From a virus, in the IMG/VR virus record IMGVR_UViG_3300022750_000006, positions 1 through 42,414 of that record: a stretch of DNA of 42,414 bases. The stretch is one strand, 5' to 3'. Position numbers and translations under genes: made by a program. This document shows, one piece after another, positions 1-7,328 of the stretch (positions are counted from its first letter, which is position 1; each line of letters begins with the position of its first letter). The notes beneath the pieces are model-generated. The model was not told the origin of the DNA and did not search any database. It saw nothing but the letters and a program-made list of their open reading frames with translations.

Positions 1-127
1 ACGTAAAGATGCCGGACTCCTGCTGCACAAGAATTTCGCCTTCAAGGCGGATTCTGTCGCCGACGACGGCACCTTTACCGGCTACGGCTCGGTGTTCGGC
101 AACGTCGACAGCTATAACGAGATCGTC
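1..127. repeat. Terminal repeat, copy 1 (circular-assembly overlap)
   Basis: Bases 1-127 are identical to bases 42288-42414. The repeat lies inside the prohead protease gene and joins its two parts in frame. An exact 127-base overlap is what a de Bruijn assembler with k=127 leaves on a circular or circularly permuted genome, so I read it as an assembly overlap and not a biological terminal repeat. Confidence 0.93.
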
Positions 128-688
128 ATGCCTGGCGCCTTCAGCAAGAGCCTGAAGAATATCCGTGACGGCGGCGACCCGCTGCCCATGCTGTGGAACC
201 ACAATCCGAACGAACCGATTGGCGGCTACACCTCGCTGGAAGAAGATGCGCGCGGCCTGAAGGTATCCGGCTTTATCATGATCGATGAGGTGGCCCGCGC
301 CCGCGAGATCCACGCGCTGATGAAGCGCCGGGTGATCAAAGGTTTGTCGATCGGCTACTATGTCGACGACGACAGCAAGGACGCCAAGACCGGCGCCCGG
401 TTGCTGCACAAGCTGGACCTGCAAGAGATCAGCCCGGTGACATTCCCGGCGAACGTCGAGGCCGAGATCGAAAGCGTCAAGTCGGCTATCTCCGGCATTC
501 TCCAGCGAGGCGAACTGCCCGGCGTCAAACAATTCGAAGAACTCCTGCGCGAGGTAGGATTCTCCAAATCACAGGCCGCAGCCGTCGCAAACGGCGGCCT
601 GTCGAAGCTTTCCCGGAGTGAGTCCGGTGGCGAAAAAAGCGACGAAATTCTTGCTGCGCTGCGCAGCTTCAACCTCACTCCGAACTAA
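2..688 (+). CDS. HK97-family prohead (capsid maturation) protease, 5' end across the contig join
   Basis: This serine protease of the phage prohead family should cleave the capsid scaffold (delta) domain during head maturation. The frame is open from base 2. The true ATG is at 42283, at the other end of the window, giving about 230 residues. Candidate catalytic residues are His69 in LWNHNPNEPIG, Ser118 in KGLSIGYY and Glu144 in LQEISPVTFPAN, which are the conserved blocks of the family. The portal gene is directly upstream with an ATGA overlap, and the capsid gene follows after 11 bases, the usual portal-protease-capsid order. The C-terminal 50 residues are low in complexity and may be a tether or self-cleavage region. 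Confidence 0.95.
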   Translation, partial: RKDAGLLLHKNFAFKADSVADDGTFTGYGSVFGNVDSYNEIVMPGAFSKSLKNIRDGGDPLPMLWNHNPNEPIGGYTSLEEDARGLKVSGFIMIDEVARAREIHALMKRRVIKGLSIGYYVDDDSKDAKTGARLLHKLDLQEISPVTFPANVEAEIESVKSAISGILQRGELPGVKQFEELLREVGFSKSQAAAVANGGLSKLSRSESGGEKSDEILAALRSFNLTPN

Positions 689-699
689 AAGGAAACATC

Positions 700-2028
700 A
701 TGCTGAAAAATAAATACCACATGCGCGCTCTCGTGCTGCTGGCGCTGGCCGCTGTTGCCGGCATCGCTCAAGCCTTCGGCGTCGTCGATCTGACCACCAG
801 CGGCGCGGGCTTGGGCCTGGCGGCCATGGCGATGGGCGGCGAGATGGACGTCAAGGGAATCGTCGAAGAACTGGGCAAGATCAAGAAGGACATCAACGAC
901 ACCACCGACAAGGTGCGCGAAAAGGCGGACGAAGCGGTAACCCTGGCCAAGGCCGGTAAAGCGCTGAGCGAGAAGCAAAAGGAAGTCACCGATGAACTGA
1001 TGGTCAAGCAGGGTGAAGCGCTGGCCCGCCTGGATGACTTCGAGCAGAAGCTGGTGCGCCGTGGCGCGGATGAAAAATCCCTGATCCTGACCCCCGGCGC
1101 GCAGTTCACCGAAGGCGCCGCGTTCAAATCGTTCGTCGAAAAGGGCGAGAAGCTGCAGCGCGGCCAGTCGATCCGTGGCCAGGTGAAAGCAATCACCAGC
1201 TTAACCGCCTCCGGCGGCCTGCTGGTGGCGCCTGACCGTCTGCCCGGTGTGATCGCGATCCCGCAGCGCCCGGCCACCGTGCGCGACCTGCTGGCCCCCG
1301 GCCGCACCTCGTCGAACCTGATCCAGTACTTCCGCGAGCTGGTCTTCACCAACTCCGTCGCACCGGTGGCTGAGGGCACCCGCAAGCCGGAATCCAACCT
1401 GACGTTTGAACAGCGCCAGGCGGTGGTCATCAAGCTGGCGCACTTCATCAAGGCCACCACCGAGATCCTGGACGACGTGCCGGCGATGCAATCGATGATC
1501 GAAGAGCGCCTGCTGTACGGCCTGCGCTTCGTTGAGGACGTCCAACTGCTGATGGGTTCGGGCACCGGCAACAACCTGGCCGGGATCTACACCACCGCGA
1601 CCGCCTACGTGGCGCCGTTCGTGGTGGCCGGGGAGACCGCCATCGATCGTCTGCGCCTGGCCTTCCTGCAAGGCGAGCTGGCCCTGCTGCCGGCCGACGC
1701 TGCCGTGCTGCACCCGACCGACTGGGCGAAGATCGAGCTGATCAAGGACACCCAGGGCCGGTACATCATCGGCAATCCACAAGGCACCATCGCCCCAACT
1801 CTGTGGGGCCGCCGCATCGTCACCACCCTGGCCATGACCGCCGGTAACTTCTTGGCCGGTAACTTCCGCCAGTCGGCGCAGATCTTCGACCGCGAGACGG
1901 CCGACATCGTGGTCTCGACGGAAAACGAAGACGACTTCGTCAACAACCGCGTGACCATCCTGGCCGAGGAGCGCCTGGCTCTGGCGGATTACCGTCCAGA
2001 AGCGCGCGTAAAAGGCGCATTCGCCTAA
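700..2028 (+). CDS. HK97-fold major capsid protein
   Basis: The 442-residue precursor builds the icosahedral shell. Residues about 48-125 are charged and helical (coiled-coil rich), the expected scaffold-like delta domain removed by the upstream protease. The HK97-fold domain follows, with typical segments GGLLVAPD, the E-loop/spine region, and the C-terminal ILAEERLALADYRPEA. The start at 700 has a good Shine-Dalgarno sequence (AAGGAAACATC). Oddly, the first 27 residues resemble a secretion signal: charged MLKNKYHMR, then a hydrophobic stretch, then AQA. In-frame ATGs at 825, 831 and 843 would remove it, but none has as good a ribosome site. A strong terminator hairpin follows the stop. Confidence 0.95.
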   Translation: MLKNKYHMRALVLLALAAVAGIAQAFGVVDLTTSGAGLGLAAMAMGGEMDVKGIVEELGKIKKDINDTTDKVREKADEAVTLAKAGKALSEKQKEVTDELMVKQGEALARLDDFEQKLVRRGADEKSLILTPGAQFTEGAAFKSFVEKGEKLQRGQSIRGQVKAITSLTASGGLLVAPDRLPGVIAIPQRPATVRDLLAPGRTSSNLIQYFRELVFTNSVAPVAEGTRKPESNLTFEQRQAVVIKLAHFIKATTEILDDVPAMQSMIEERLLYGLRFVEDVQLLMGSGTGNNLAGIYTTATAYVAPFVVAGETAIDRLRLAFLQGELALLPADAAVLHPTDWAKIELIKDTQGRYIIGNPQGTIAPTLWGRRIVTTLAMTAGNFLAGNFRQSAQIFDRETADIVVSTENEDDFVNNRVTILAEERLALADYRPEARVKGAFA

Positions 2029-2033
2029 GTTAC

Positions 2034-2060
2034 AGCCGGGGTTTGCGCCCCGGCTTTTTC
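2034..2060 (+). terminator. Intrinsic terminator/attenuator after the capsid gene
   Basis: AGCCGGGG and CCCCGGCT form an 8-bp perfect stem with loop TTTGCG, followed by TTTTT. It lies in the 51-base gap between the capsid gene and the next gene, which is on the same strand. It probably terminates only part of transcription, keeping capsid mRNA more abundant than downstream head-tail mRNA, or it stabilises the capsid mRNA 3' end. Confidence 0.8.
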
Positions 2061-2079
2061 TATCGGATAAGGACAGATC

Positions 2080-2331
2080 ATGGAAACCAAAGTGGTAGCA
2101 ACCGACAGCTTTGCGCACGGAGCGAAAATGTACCGGGCCGGCGATCCAGTCGAAGTAAGCCCCGGCGAACTGGCCGACTTGCGCAAAGCCGGCCTGGTGT
2201 CGATTGGCAAAGACGCCGCACCGCAAACTGGTGTGACCGACAGCCAGGACGACCTGCTGGGCGGCGAGAAGATGAACGAAGCACCAAAGAACAAAATGGC
2301 CCCTGCGCCAGCCAACAAGGGTAAAAAATAA
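2080..2331 (+). CDS. Small hypothetical protein after capsid (83 aa)
   Basis: The start has the ribosome site AAGGACAGATC. The first 45 residues form a compact unit, with GAKMYRAGDPVEVSPGEL followed by DLRKAGLV, typical of small proteins found just after major capsid genes. The tail from about residue 50 is polar and lysine-rich (APKNKMAPAPANKGKK) and probably disordered. Position suggests a head accessory or assembly protein. I do not recognise a function. Its stop overlaps the next start by one base (TAATG). Confidence 0.75.
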   Translation: METKVVATDSFAHGAKMYRAGDPVEVSPGELADLRKAGLVSIGKDAAPQTGVTDSQDDLLGGEKMNEAPKNKMAPAPANKGKK

Positions 2332-3938
2332 TGACAATCCGCCTGCTCTCGACGTACGACGGCTTCGCGCCACAGTCCATCATCACGCTGGACTCGGAGC
2401 TGGAGACCGCGCTGATTGCGGGCGGCAATGCCACCGCGACCCTGACCGGCGGCACCGTGGCGTATCGCGAGCGGCAACCGGTGATGATCCAGCCAGCGGT
2501 GCAGAAGCGCGGCACGGTCAACCTGATCGCGAACCGCAAGGCCACCGTTCCGCTGACCGAAGGGTCCACCCTGACCATCACGCCGGCGACCGGCACCACC
2601 GGCACCTACCAGCGCTATGACGCCAGCGGTGCGGCCGTCGGCGCCTTGATGGCGATCGGCACCACGCCCCTGGTGGTCGGTCCGTTCGAAGGCGACTTTA
2701 CCGTCGAGATCAAATGTACGACCGGCGCACTGGTGGCGAAGGTGGGCGACGCCGCAGTGGATTTATCAAGTAAAATTCCGCCTCCTGTACTACTGAATGT
2801 TGGCCGGCGCGGTATTATGTCACAGCAACAAACAAGCACCTCGAAGCAAGCTCGAGGCCGCACGCTGCACACGATCATCGAGGACACCAACCCCGGCGAC
2901 AATCCGCTCCAACTGGTGTATCTGAACTGGTTTGTGGATAGTAGCTCCGGCGGATCTACATACAACGAGGTCGGCGGCGGCGGCCCTATGACGGTCACCT
3001 GCTCCGTCGAAATCGGCGGGGTCATCTACCAATGTACTTCGGGCGGATCTTCTGTTGGCGTAGCTCCTGACGGCGGCCAAGTAATTTTCACCTGCCCTAT
3101 CGCTATTCCCAAAAATACTGAGTTCAAAGAGCGTTATTTCATTCAGTATATTGGTGCAGGCACTATCCACCACACGGGTAACGGCAATGTCGCCGGTAAT
3201 ATGACACCCACCTTCAACAACTCGATGGGAGATGATTTTGAGGTGGCTGTATCGGGCATGACAGACAACACCATGACCGGTGCGGGATACACAAATGGCG
3301 CGGCGGGCAACCGTGGCGGTTGCCAACTTCTACTCGCCAAAACCAGCAAACCGTCCCTGATTAATTTCTCGGGTAACTCCATCGACCACGGTCAAAATGG
3401 CCTGCAGGATGCCCTAGGCGTTGAGGGCATTATCGCCCGCTCCATTGTTGGGGCGGGTAATATCGGATTTTTCAACGCTGGCGTAAAGGGTGATTGGTTT
3501 TCGTATTTCATCACTCACAGCACGAAGCGTCAGGGATTATTGCAGTACTTTTCGGCGGTGTGTCTAGGTAGCCCTGTAAATGATATTTACGCGCGTAGTC
3601 GCACTGGCGCGCAAGCATATGCTGATTTGCTAAGTATCCGAGCCCTATTCACCGACAAAAAAGTATTTGCGCAAACTTGCACCGTTGCTGGAGCTGGAGC
3701 TAGTGGCACCACCCCAAGTGGCTATGAATTTGAGCGATCGGCATATAACACTGCTATCAAGGCAGGTGCTTACCGATTTAACGGGCTTTGGCTCGTGGCC
3801 GAGGTGCTCGCAAACGCTGCGACGCCTGGAACTTGGGCCTTCCCAGGTGACACGATCGACGGTACCCACCCATCGCAGCAGGGATACATCCGCGTTGCGA
3901 ATAGTGGTGCGGTGGTAACATCCCAGATCACACGGTAG
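2331..3938 (+). CDS. Capsid-proximal protein with SGNH/GDSL-like hydrolase domain
   Basis: The 535-residue protein has two parts. Residues 1-145 resemble the short module found in head-decoration or head-fibre proteins beside capsid genes (MTIRLLSTYDGF, then TLTGGTVAY). The rest carries blocks matching SGNH hydrolases: block I FSGNSIDHG with candidate nucleophile Ser350, block II FFNAGVKGD around Gly384, block III GSPVNDI with Asn417, and block V DGTHPSQQGY with Asp510 and His513. Such enzymes de-acylate polysaccharides or other esters, so a capsid-displayed esterase or sugar-binding role is plausible. The DNA from about 2757 to the stop is clearly less GC-rich than its surroundings, which suggests a swapped-in domain. 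Block I has GNS, not GDS, so activity is untested. Confidence 0.75.
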   Translation: MTIRLLSTYDGFAPQSIITLDSELETALIAGGNATATLTGGTVAYRERQPVMIQPAVQKRGTVNLIANRKATVPLTEGSTLTITPATGTTGTYQRYDASGAAVGALMAIGTTPLVVGPFEGDFTVEIKCTTGALVAKVGDAAVDLSSKIPPPVLLNVGRRGIMSQQQTSTSKQARGRTLHTIIEDTNPGDNPLQLVYLNWFVDSSSGGSTYNEVGGGGPMTVTCSVEIGGVIYQCTSGGSSVGVAPDGGQVIFTCPIAIPKNTEFKERYFIQYIGAGTIHHTGNGNVAGNMTPTFNNSMGDDFEVAVSGMTDNTMTGAGYTNGAAGNRGGCQLLLAKTSKPSLINFSGNSIDHGQNGLQDALGVEGIIARSIVGAGNIGFFNAGVKGDWFSYFITHSTKRQGLLQYFSAVCLGSPVNDIYARSRTGAQAYADLLSIRALFTDKKVFAQTCTVAGAGASGTTPSGYEFERSAYNTAIKAGAYRFNGLWLVAEVLANAATPGTWAFPGDTIDGTHPSQQGYIRVANSGAVVTSQITR

Positions 3939-3956
3939 CTTACCCTATTATCAAAA

Positions 3957-4517
3957 ATGATCAAAGTCATCACGCCACCGGCCGAAGAACCGATCACCCT
4001 CGCGGAGGCCAAGGCCAACCTGCGGGTGATCGGCGCCGACGAGGACGCCGACATCGAGCGCATGATCCGCGCCGCGCGCCAGATGGCCGAGGAACGGCTC
4101 AACCGCGCGCTGATGCCGCAGACCCTGGCCTTCGGCGCGGATGGTTTCTGCATGTTCCTGAAGGTCCCGCGCCCGCCGCTGCGCCAGGTGGACAGCATCA
4201 AGTACATCGACGCCGACGGCACCGAGCAGACGCTGCCGGCCGGCTACCTGGTCGACCAGTTCGTGGACCCCCCGATGATCACCCCGGCCTACGGCACACC
4301 GTGGCCCACCGCCAGGGCGCAAGCTGGCGCCGTGGTCGTCCAGTACCAAGCCGGCTATCTTGATGCGGCCAGCGTGCCCGAGCCAATCCGCCAGTGGATG
4401 CTGCTGGCCATCAACGCTTTCTACGAGCACCGCAGCATGGTCAACGAGGGCCAGACCTACGCACTGCCCGACGACTTCTACAAATGGCTGCTGCAGCCGT
4501 ATATGGTGTATCAATGA
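3957..4517 (+). CDS. Head-tail connector protein (gp6-like / phiE125 gp8 family)
   Basis: The 186-residue protein begins IKVITPPAEEPITLAEAK, then AEERLNRALMPQTL, the classic start of the phage connector family that forms the adaptor ring under the portal. A mostly helical first half and the C-terminal segment IRQWMLLAINAFYEHRS fit the family. I see no convincing Shine-Dalgarno before this ATG, unlike its neighbours. The 18-base gap upstream is AT-rich and belongs to the lower-GC block ending here, so the natural ribosome site may have been lost at a recombination junction. The stop overlaps the next ATG. Confidence 0.88.
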   Translation: MIKVITPPAEEPITLAEAKANLRVIGADEDADIERMIRAARQMAEERLNRALMPQTLAFGADGFCMFLKVPRPPLRQVDSIKYIDADGTEQTLPAGYLVDQFVDPPMITPAYGTPWPTARAQAGAVVVQYQAGYLDAASVPEPIRQWMLLAINAFYEHRSMVNEGQTYALPDDFYKWLLQPYMVYQ

Positions 4518-4858
4518 TCGCCGGCGGCCAGTTCGATCGGCGCATCACCATCCAGCGTCCGACCGTGATCGAAGATCCGGAGTACGGCCCGCAGCCCGGC
4601 CCGTGGGTGGATGTCTTCGTGCGCGTGCCCGCCCAGGTGTGGGACGTCTTGCCAGGCAACGCCGAGCGCAACGGCCAGGCCATCGACATGTCCGAGAAGC
4701 CGGCGCGCGTGCGCATCCGCTACCTGCGCGGCATCAGCTCCAACATGCGGGTGATCGTCCACAACGAGATCGACACCATCCACCAGATCAGTGCGGGGCC
4801 GGCTGAGATCGGCCGGCGCGAGTGGCTGGAATTCACCATCAAGGAGTTCAGCTCGTGA
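4514..4858 (+). CDS. Head closure / head-tail adaptor (SPP1 gp16-like)
   Basis: Translation from the ATG at 4514, which overlaps the previous stop (ATGA), gives 114 residues. The pattern GGQFDRRITIQRPT, then DPEYGPQPGPWVDV and VRVPAQVWDVL, is that of the phage head-tail joining family, a small beta-barrel that stacks under the connector ring and closes the portal channel. Near the C-terminus RREWLEFTIKEFSS is also typical. It is translationally coupled to both neighbours. Confidence 0.88.
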   Translation: MIAGGQFDRRITIQRPTVIEDPEYGPQPGPWVDVFVRVPAQVWDVLPGNAERNGQAIDMSEKPARVRIRYLRGISSNMRVIVHNEIDTIHQISAGPAEIGRREWLEFTIKEFSS

Positions 4859-5361
4859 GCCAGGAGAACATCACCGGCGGCGCCGCGCTCGACGCCTTGC
4901 TCCAGACGCTGCCCCAAAAAGTAGAAACGAACATCATGCGCTCCGCGCTGCGCGCGGGGGCCAAGGTGTACCTCGATCAGGTCAAGCAGAATCTTTCGGT
5001 CATATCTAAGACCGGCGCGCTTCTGGCGTCCGCACGCATCACCACCCGCAAAGGCAAGGATGGCCAGGTGTCGGCCAGTGTCAAGGTCGGCAACCGTCAA
5101 GCGTTTTATGCGCAGATGGTGGAGTTCGGCACTCGCGCCCACGTCATAGTCGCCCCGCCGGGCGGCGCTATGAATGTGAATGGCACCCTGGTGAAGAACG
5201 TAGATCACCCGGGCACGGAGAAAAAGCCTTTCATGCGCCCGGCCGCCGACGAGAATTTCTCGCAGGCCGTGGCCGCTGTGCAGACGCAGATCCGCAAGCG
5301 CTTGACCAAGGAGGGCCTCAACGTGCCCGCCGCCGTGCCGCCCGACGAGGCCGCAGCATGA
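4855..5361 (+). CDS. HK97 gp10-like tail completion protein
   Basis: I chose the GTG at 4855 because it overlaps the previous stop (GTGA) and lies 8 bases after AAGGAG. This gives 168 residues. The family signature is clear: RSALRAGAKVYLDQVKQN, an alkaline middle, and FYAQMVEFGTRAH followed near the C-terminus by KPFMRPAADE. Members act at the head-tail interface. The C-terminal 20 residues are proline- and alanine-rich. Confidence 0.9.
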   Translation: MSQENITGGAALDALLQTLPQKVETNIMRSALRAGAKVYLDQVKQNLSVISKTGALLASARITTRKGKDGQVSASVKVGNRQAFYAQMVEFGTRAHVIVAPPGGAMNVNGTLVKNVDHPGTEKKPFMRPAADENFSQAVAAVQTQIRKRLTKEGLNVPAAVPPDEAAA

Positions 5362-5774
5362 GCGCCGTTGCCATCGTCCGCGCGCTTCTGGCCTCCAATC
5401 CTGTCGTCACCGCGCTGGTGCCGGCCGAGCGCATCTACGTCGGCCCCGCCACGCAGTTCACGGTACTGCCGGTGATCAGCGTGACCCGCATCTACGGCGA
5501 CGAGATCAGCACCATCGCGCGCCGCCAGCCGGGCAAGACGATGCGCACCCGCGTGCAGGTCACGGTGCTGGCGAAAGACCCCGGCGGCTACGCGGCGAGC
5601 GAGAAAATCTTGAAAGCCGCAGCGCTCGGCGCGGGCGTCCACACCGGCCAGGTGTTGTCGTACCACGTCAAGTCCATCCTTCAGCAGGGCGAAGGCCCAG
5701 ATCTACCGGTGGGCGACGATAAAATACACGAAAAGTCGCGGGATTTCATGGTAACTTTTTCCGAACCGAATTAG
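5358..5774 (+). CDS. Tail terminator protein (DUF3168-like)
   Basis: The 138-residue protein overlaps the previous gene (ATGA). The order VRALLASNPVVTALV, RIYVGPATQFTVLPVISV, and a later RVQVTVLAKDPGGYAASEKI matches the tail-completion/terminator family, which caps the tail tube and joins it to the head. Its place between the gp10-like gene and the tube gene is the expected one. Confidence 0.85.
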   Translation: MSAVAIVRALLASNPVVTALVPAERIYVGPATQFTVLPVISVTRIYGDEISTIARRQPGKTMRTRVQVTVLAKDPGGYAASEKILKAAALGAGVHTGQVLSYHVKSILQQGEGPDLPVGDDKIHEKSRDFMVTFSEPN

Positions 5775-5841
5775 AATACGGTATCGGTTTGCCCGCCCGT
5801 CTCGCAATGGTGCGCGCGGGCATTCAACAGGAGAAAACATT

Positions 5842-6339
5842 ATGCCGTTTCCAGCAGATTTCGAGACCTACGCAGGCACGCGCCTGTTCATCAAAGCCGG
5901 CCGCCCAACCGACGACACCGAGGCCGCGTTCGAAACGTTCTTCGGCGCCGGCGCACTGGAGTTCACCGTCACTCAAGTGGGCGCCATGGAAGGCCGTCAG
6001 TCCAACACCTCCGAGCTGGACGTCGTGAGTCAAGGCCTGGTGCGTCGCCGCGTCGGCAACTACCAGCTGATCGACTCCGAGTGGATGGTGCTGGAAGAAG
6101 GCGAAGACGGCGACACCGATGCGTTCGACGCCGCCGACACGGTGATGCGTGACCGCTCGGTCGCCTCGTTCGCCGTCGTGCGCCAGTCCGGCTCGGTGCT
6201 GTACTGCACCGCGCAGGTGTCGAACCTGTCCGAGTCCGGCGGCGGTAGCAACGACAACCTGACCTACGCCATGACCCTGCTGTTGCAGTCCGAAGCCCTG
6301 AAAGCAGCGACCCCGGTCATCCCGACCCCGGCCGCGTAA
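5842..6339 (+). CDS. Major tail tube protein
   Basis: The 165-residue protein has a strong ribosome site (CAGGAGAAAACATT) and sits between the terminator-protein gene and the tail chaperones, as expected for the tube subunit that polymerises around the tape measure. The sequence is acidic and beta-rich: TRLFIKAGRP, GALEFTVTQVGAMEGRQ, DGDTDAFDAADTVMRD. It is at the short end for tube proteins and lacks an added Ig-like domain. Confidence 0.88.
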   Translation: MPFPADFETYAGTRLFIKAGRPTDDTEAAFETFFGAGALEFTVTQVGAMEGRQSNTSELDVVSQGLVRRRVGNYQLIDSEWMVLEEGEDGDTDAFDAADTVMRDRSVASFAVVRQSGSVLYCTAQVSNLSESGGGSNDNLTYAMTLLLQSEALKAATPVIPTPAA

Positions 6340-6372
6340 GAACCCGGCCGCTAGGCCACAACCAGCACTGAC

Positions 6373-6407
6373 GGTCACCTGTCGCCCTTGGGAGGGCGCA
6401 GGTGGCC
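6373..6407 (+). promoter_or_regulatory. Strong RNA hairpin with an alternative pairing before the tail chaperone
   Basis: In the 102-base gap after the tail tube gene, 6373-6388 pairs with 6393-6407 (about 15 bp, one bulged T, loop TGGG). No T-run follows, so it is not a standard intrinsic terminator. CTTGGGAGG (6387-6395) is also the exact complement of CCTCCCAAG (6422-6430), just upstream of the chaperone start at 6442. The leader could therefore switch between two structures. Confidence 0.6.
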
Positions 6408-6441
6408 GAAGGTGCATTAATCCTCCCAAGAAAGAATCCAA

Positions 6442-6888
6442 ATGAAAAGCTTGAAATCCCTCTCCATTCTGCCGGTCGGCAAATACGAAGTCACCGATGC
6501 TAAGGGCAACGTCCAGTACAACGAAGACGGCACGCCGTGGACCATCACCCACCACAGCCCTGGCACCAAGGTTTTCCAAGCCGCGCTGCACGACTTCACC
6601 GAGAAGAAATCCGGCGGCCTGTCGGCGCTGATCAACGGCAAGGACAGTAAGCGCGCCGCCGACGCGGACACCGAAGACCTGGCCGTGTTCCTGGCCGCGA
6701 TCACCATCTCCTTCGACGGCTTCGACTACGAGGGCAAGGTGGGCAACGCGGCTTTCCGCGCGGCCTACAAGGATCTGGAGATCGGCCACATCGCCGCCGG
6801 CCTGAACAAGTTCGCGGGTGATCGGGGAAACTACTTGCCAGAGCAAGCGACGACCTCCACCGATTCGTCCGCTTCGCAGCCTGGCTAA
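6442..6888 (+). CDS. Tail assembly chaperone, short form (gpG-like)
   Basis: The 148-residue protein is the product made without frameshifting. It begins SLKSLSILPVGKYEV and contains PGTKVFQAALHDFTE and VGNAAFRAAYKDLE, consistent with lambda gpG-type tail chaperones that bind the tape measure during assembly. A canonical slippery heptamer lies 57 bases before the stop, so part of the ribosomes should shift to -1 and make the longer G-T form. A strong leader hairpin precedes the gene. Confidence 0.85.
   Translation: MKSLKSLSILPVGKYEVTDAKGNVQYNEDGTPWTITHHSPGTKVFQAALHDFTEKKSGGLSALINGKDSKRAADADTEDLAVFLAAITISFDGFDYEGKVGNAAFRAAYKDLEIGHIAAGLNKFAGDRGNYLPEQATTSTDSSASQPG
6825..6831 (+). promoter_or_regulatory. 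-1 programmed ribosomal frameshift site, GGGAAAC
   Basis: In the chaperone frame the codons read CGG GGA AAC, giving the heptamer G GGA AAC of the form X XXY YYZ. Lambda uses GGGAAAG in its G-T gene. The -1 frame has a stop at 6819-6821 and is then open to 7328. A shift here therefore yields a 295-residue fusion. Confidence 0.88.
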
Positions 6889-7328
6889 ACGCAACGCCCG
6901 AGGCCAGCACCTCGGACACGAAGGCGCCGCCGGAGAAGCCCCGGCGCGACACGATCGAGGCCAGCGGCTTGCCGCTGGAGCTACCCCCGGTGTCTTGGGG
7001 GCGTGACCTGTTGGACTACCTGTGGGAGATAGGCCCGACCAAGAAGGACGGGCCGATTGAAGCGGTCGATTTGGTGCACTGGGAGCACCTGCTTGGTATA
7101 GAATGGCAACCGTACCAGTCGCGGCTGCTGATCAAATTGTCCAAGGCGTATTTGGGGGAATCGTTCGCCGCGACGAAGCGCGAAGCACCTTGCCCATGGC
7201 CTGAGTTCGAATCGAAATGGCGGTGGGCGCGGAACCAAAAAGCGGAGAAGTCCCTCGACCGCGAAGAACGGCGCCTGGAGCGCAAGGCCAAGAAACTGGA
7301 GAAAACGGGCAATGACAGTCGCAGCTGA
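6831..7328 (+). CDS. Tail chaperone extension (gpT part of the G-T frameshift product)
   Basis: This frame has no good start of its own. It is reached by the -1 shift at 6825-6831, fusing the first 130 chaperone residues to about 165 more. The extension starts LARASDDLHRFVRFAAWLNA, has a proline-rich linker, then a conserved-looking block (VSWGRDLLDYLWEIGP, EHLLGIEWQPYQSRL) and a strongly basic end rich in E, R and K. In lambda-like phages the T part recruits the tape measure to the tail initiator. The end overlaps the tape-measure start by 17 bases. Confidence 0.85.
   Translation, partial: LLARASDDLHRFVRFAAWLNATPEASTSDTKAPPEKPRRDTIEASGLPLELPPVSWGRDLLDYLWEIGPTKKDGPIEAVDLVHWEHLLGIEWQPYQSRLLIKLSKAYLGESFAATKREAPCPWPEFESKWRWARNQKAEKSLDREERRLERKAKKLEKTGNDSRS

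Noticed and set aside
5785-5825. GCCCGC/GCGGGC inverted repeat between tail terminator and tube genes as a transcription terminator
   Set aside because: The loop is about 20 bases and no T-run follows, so termination is not supported.
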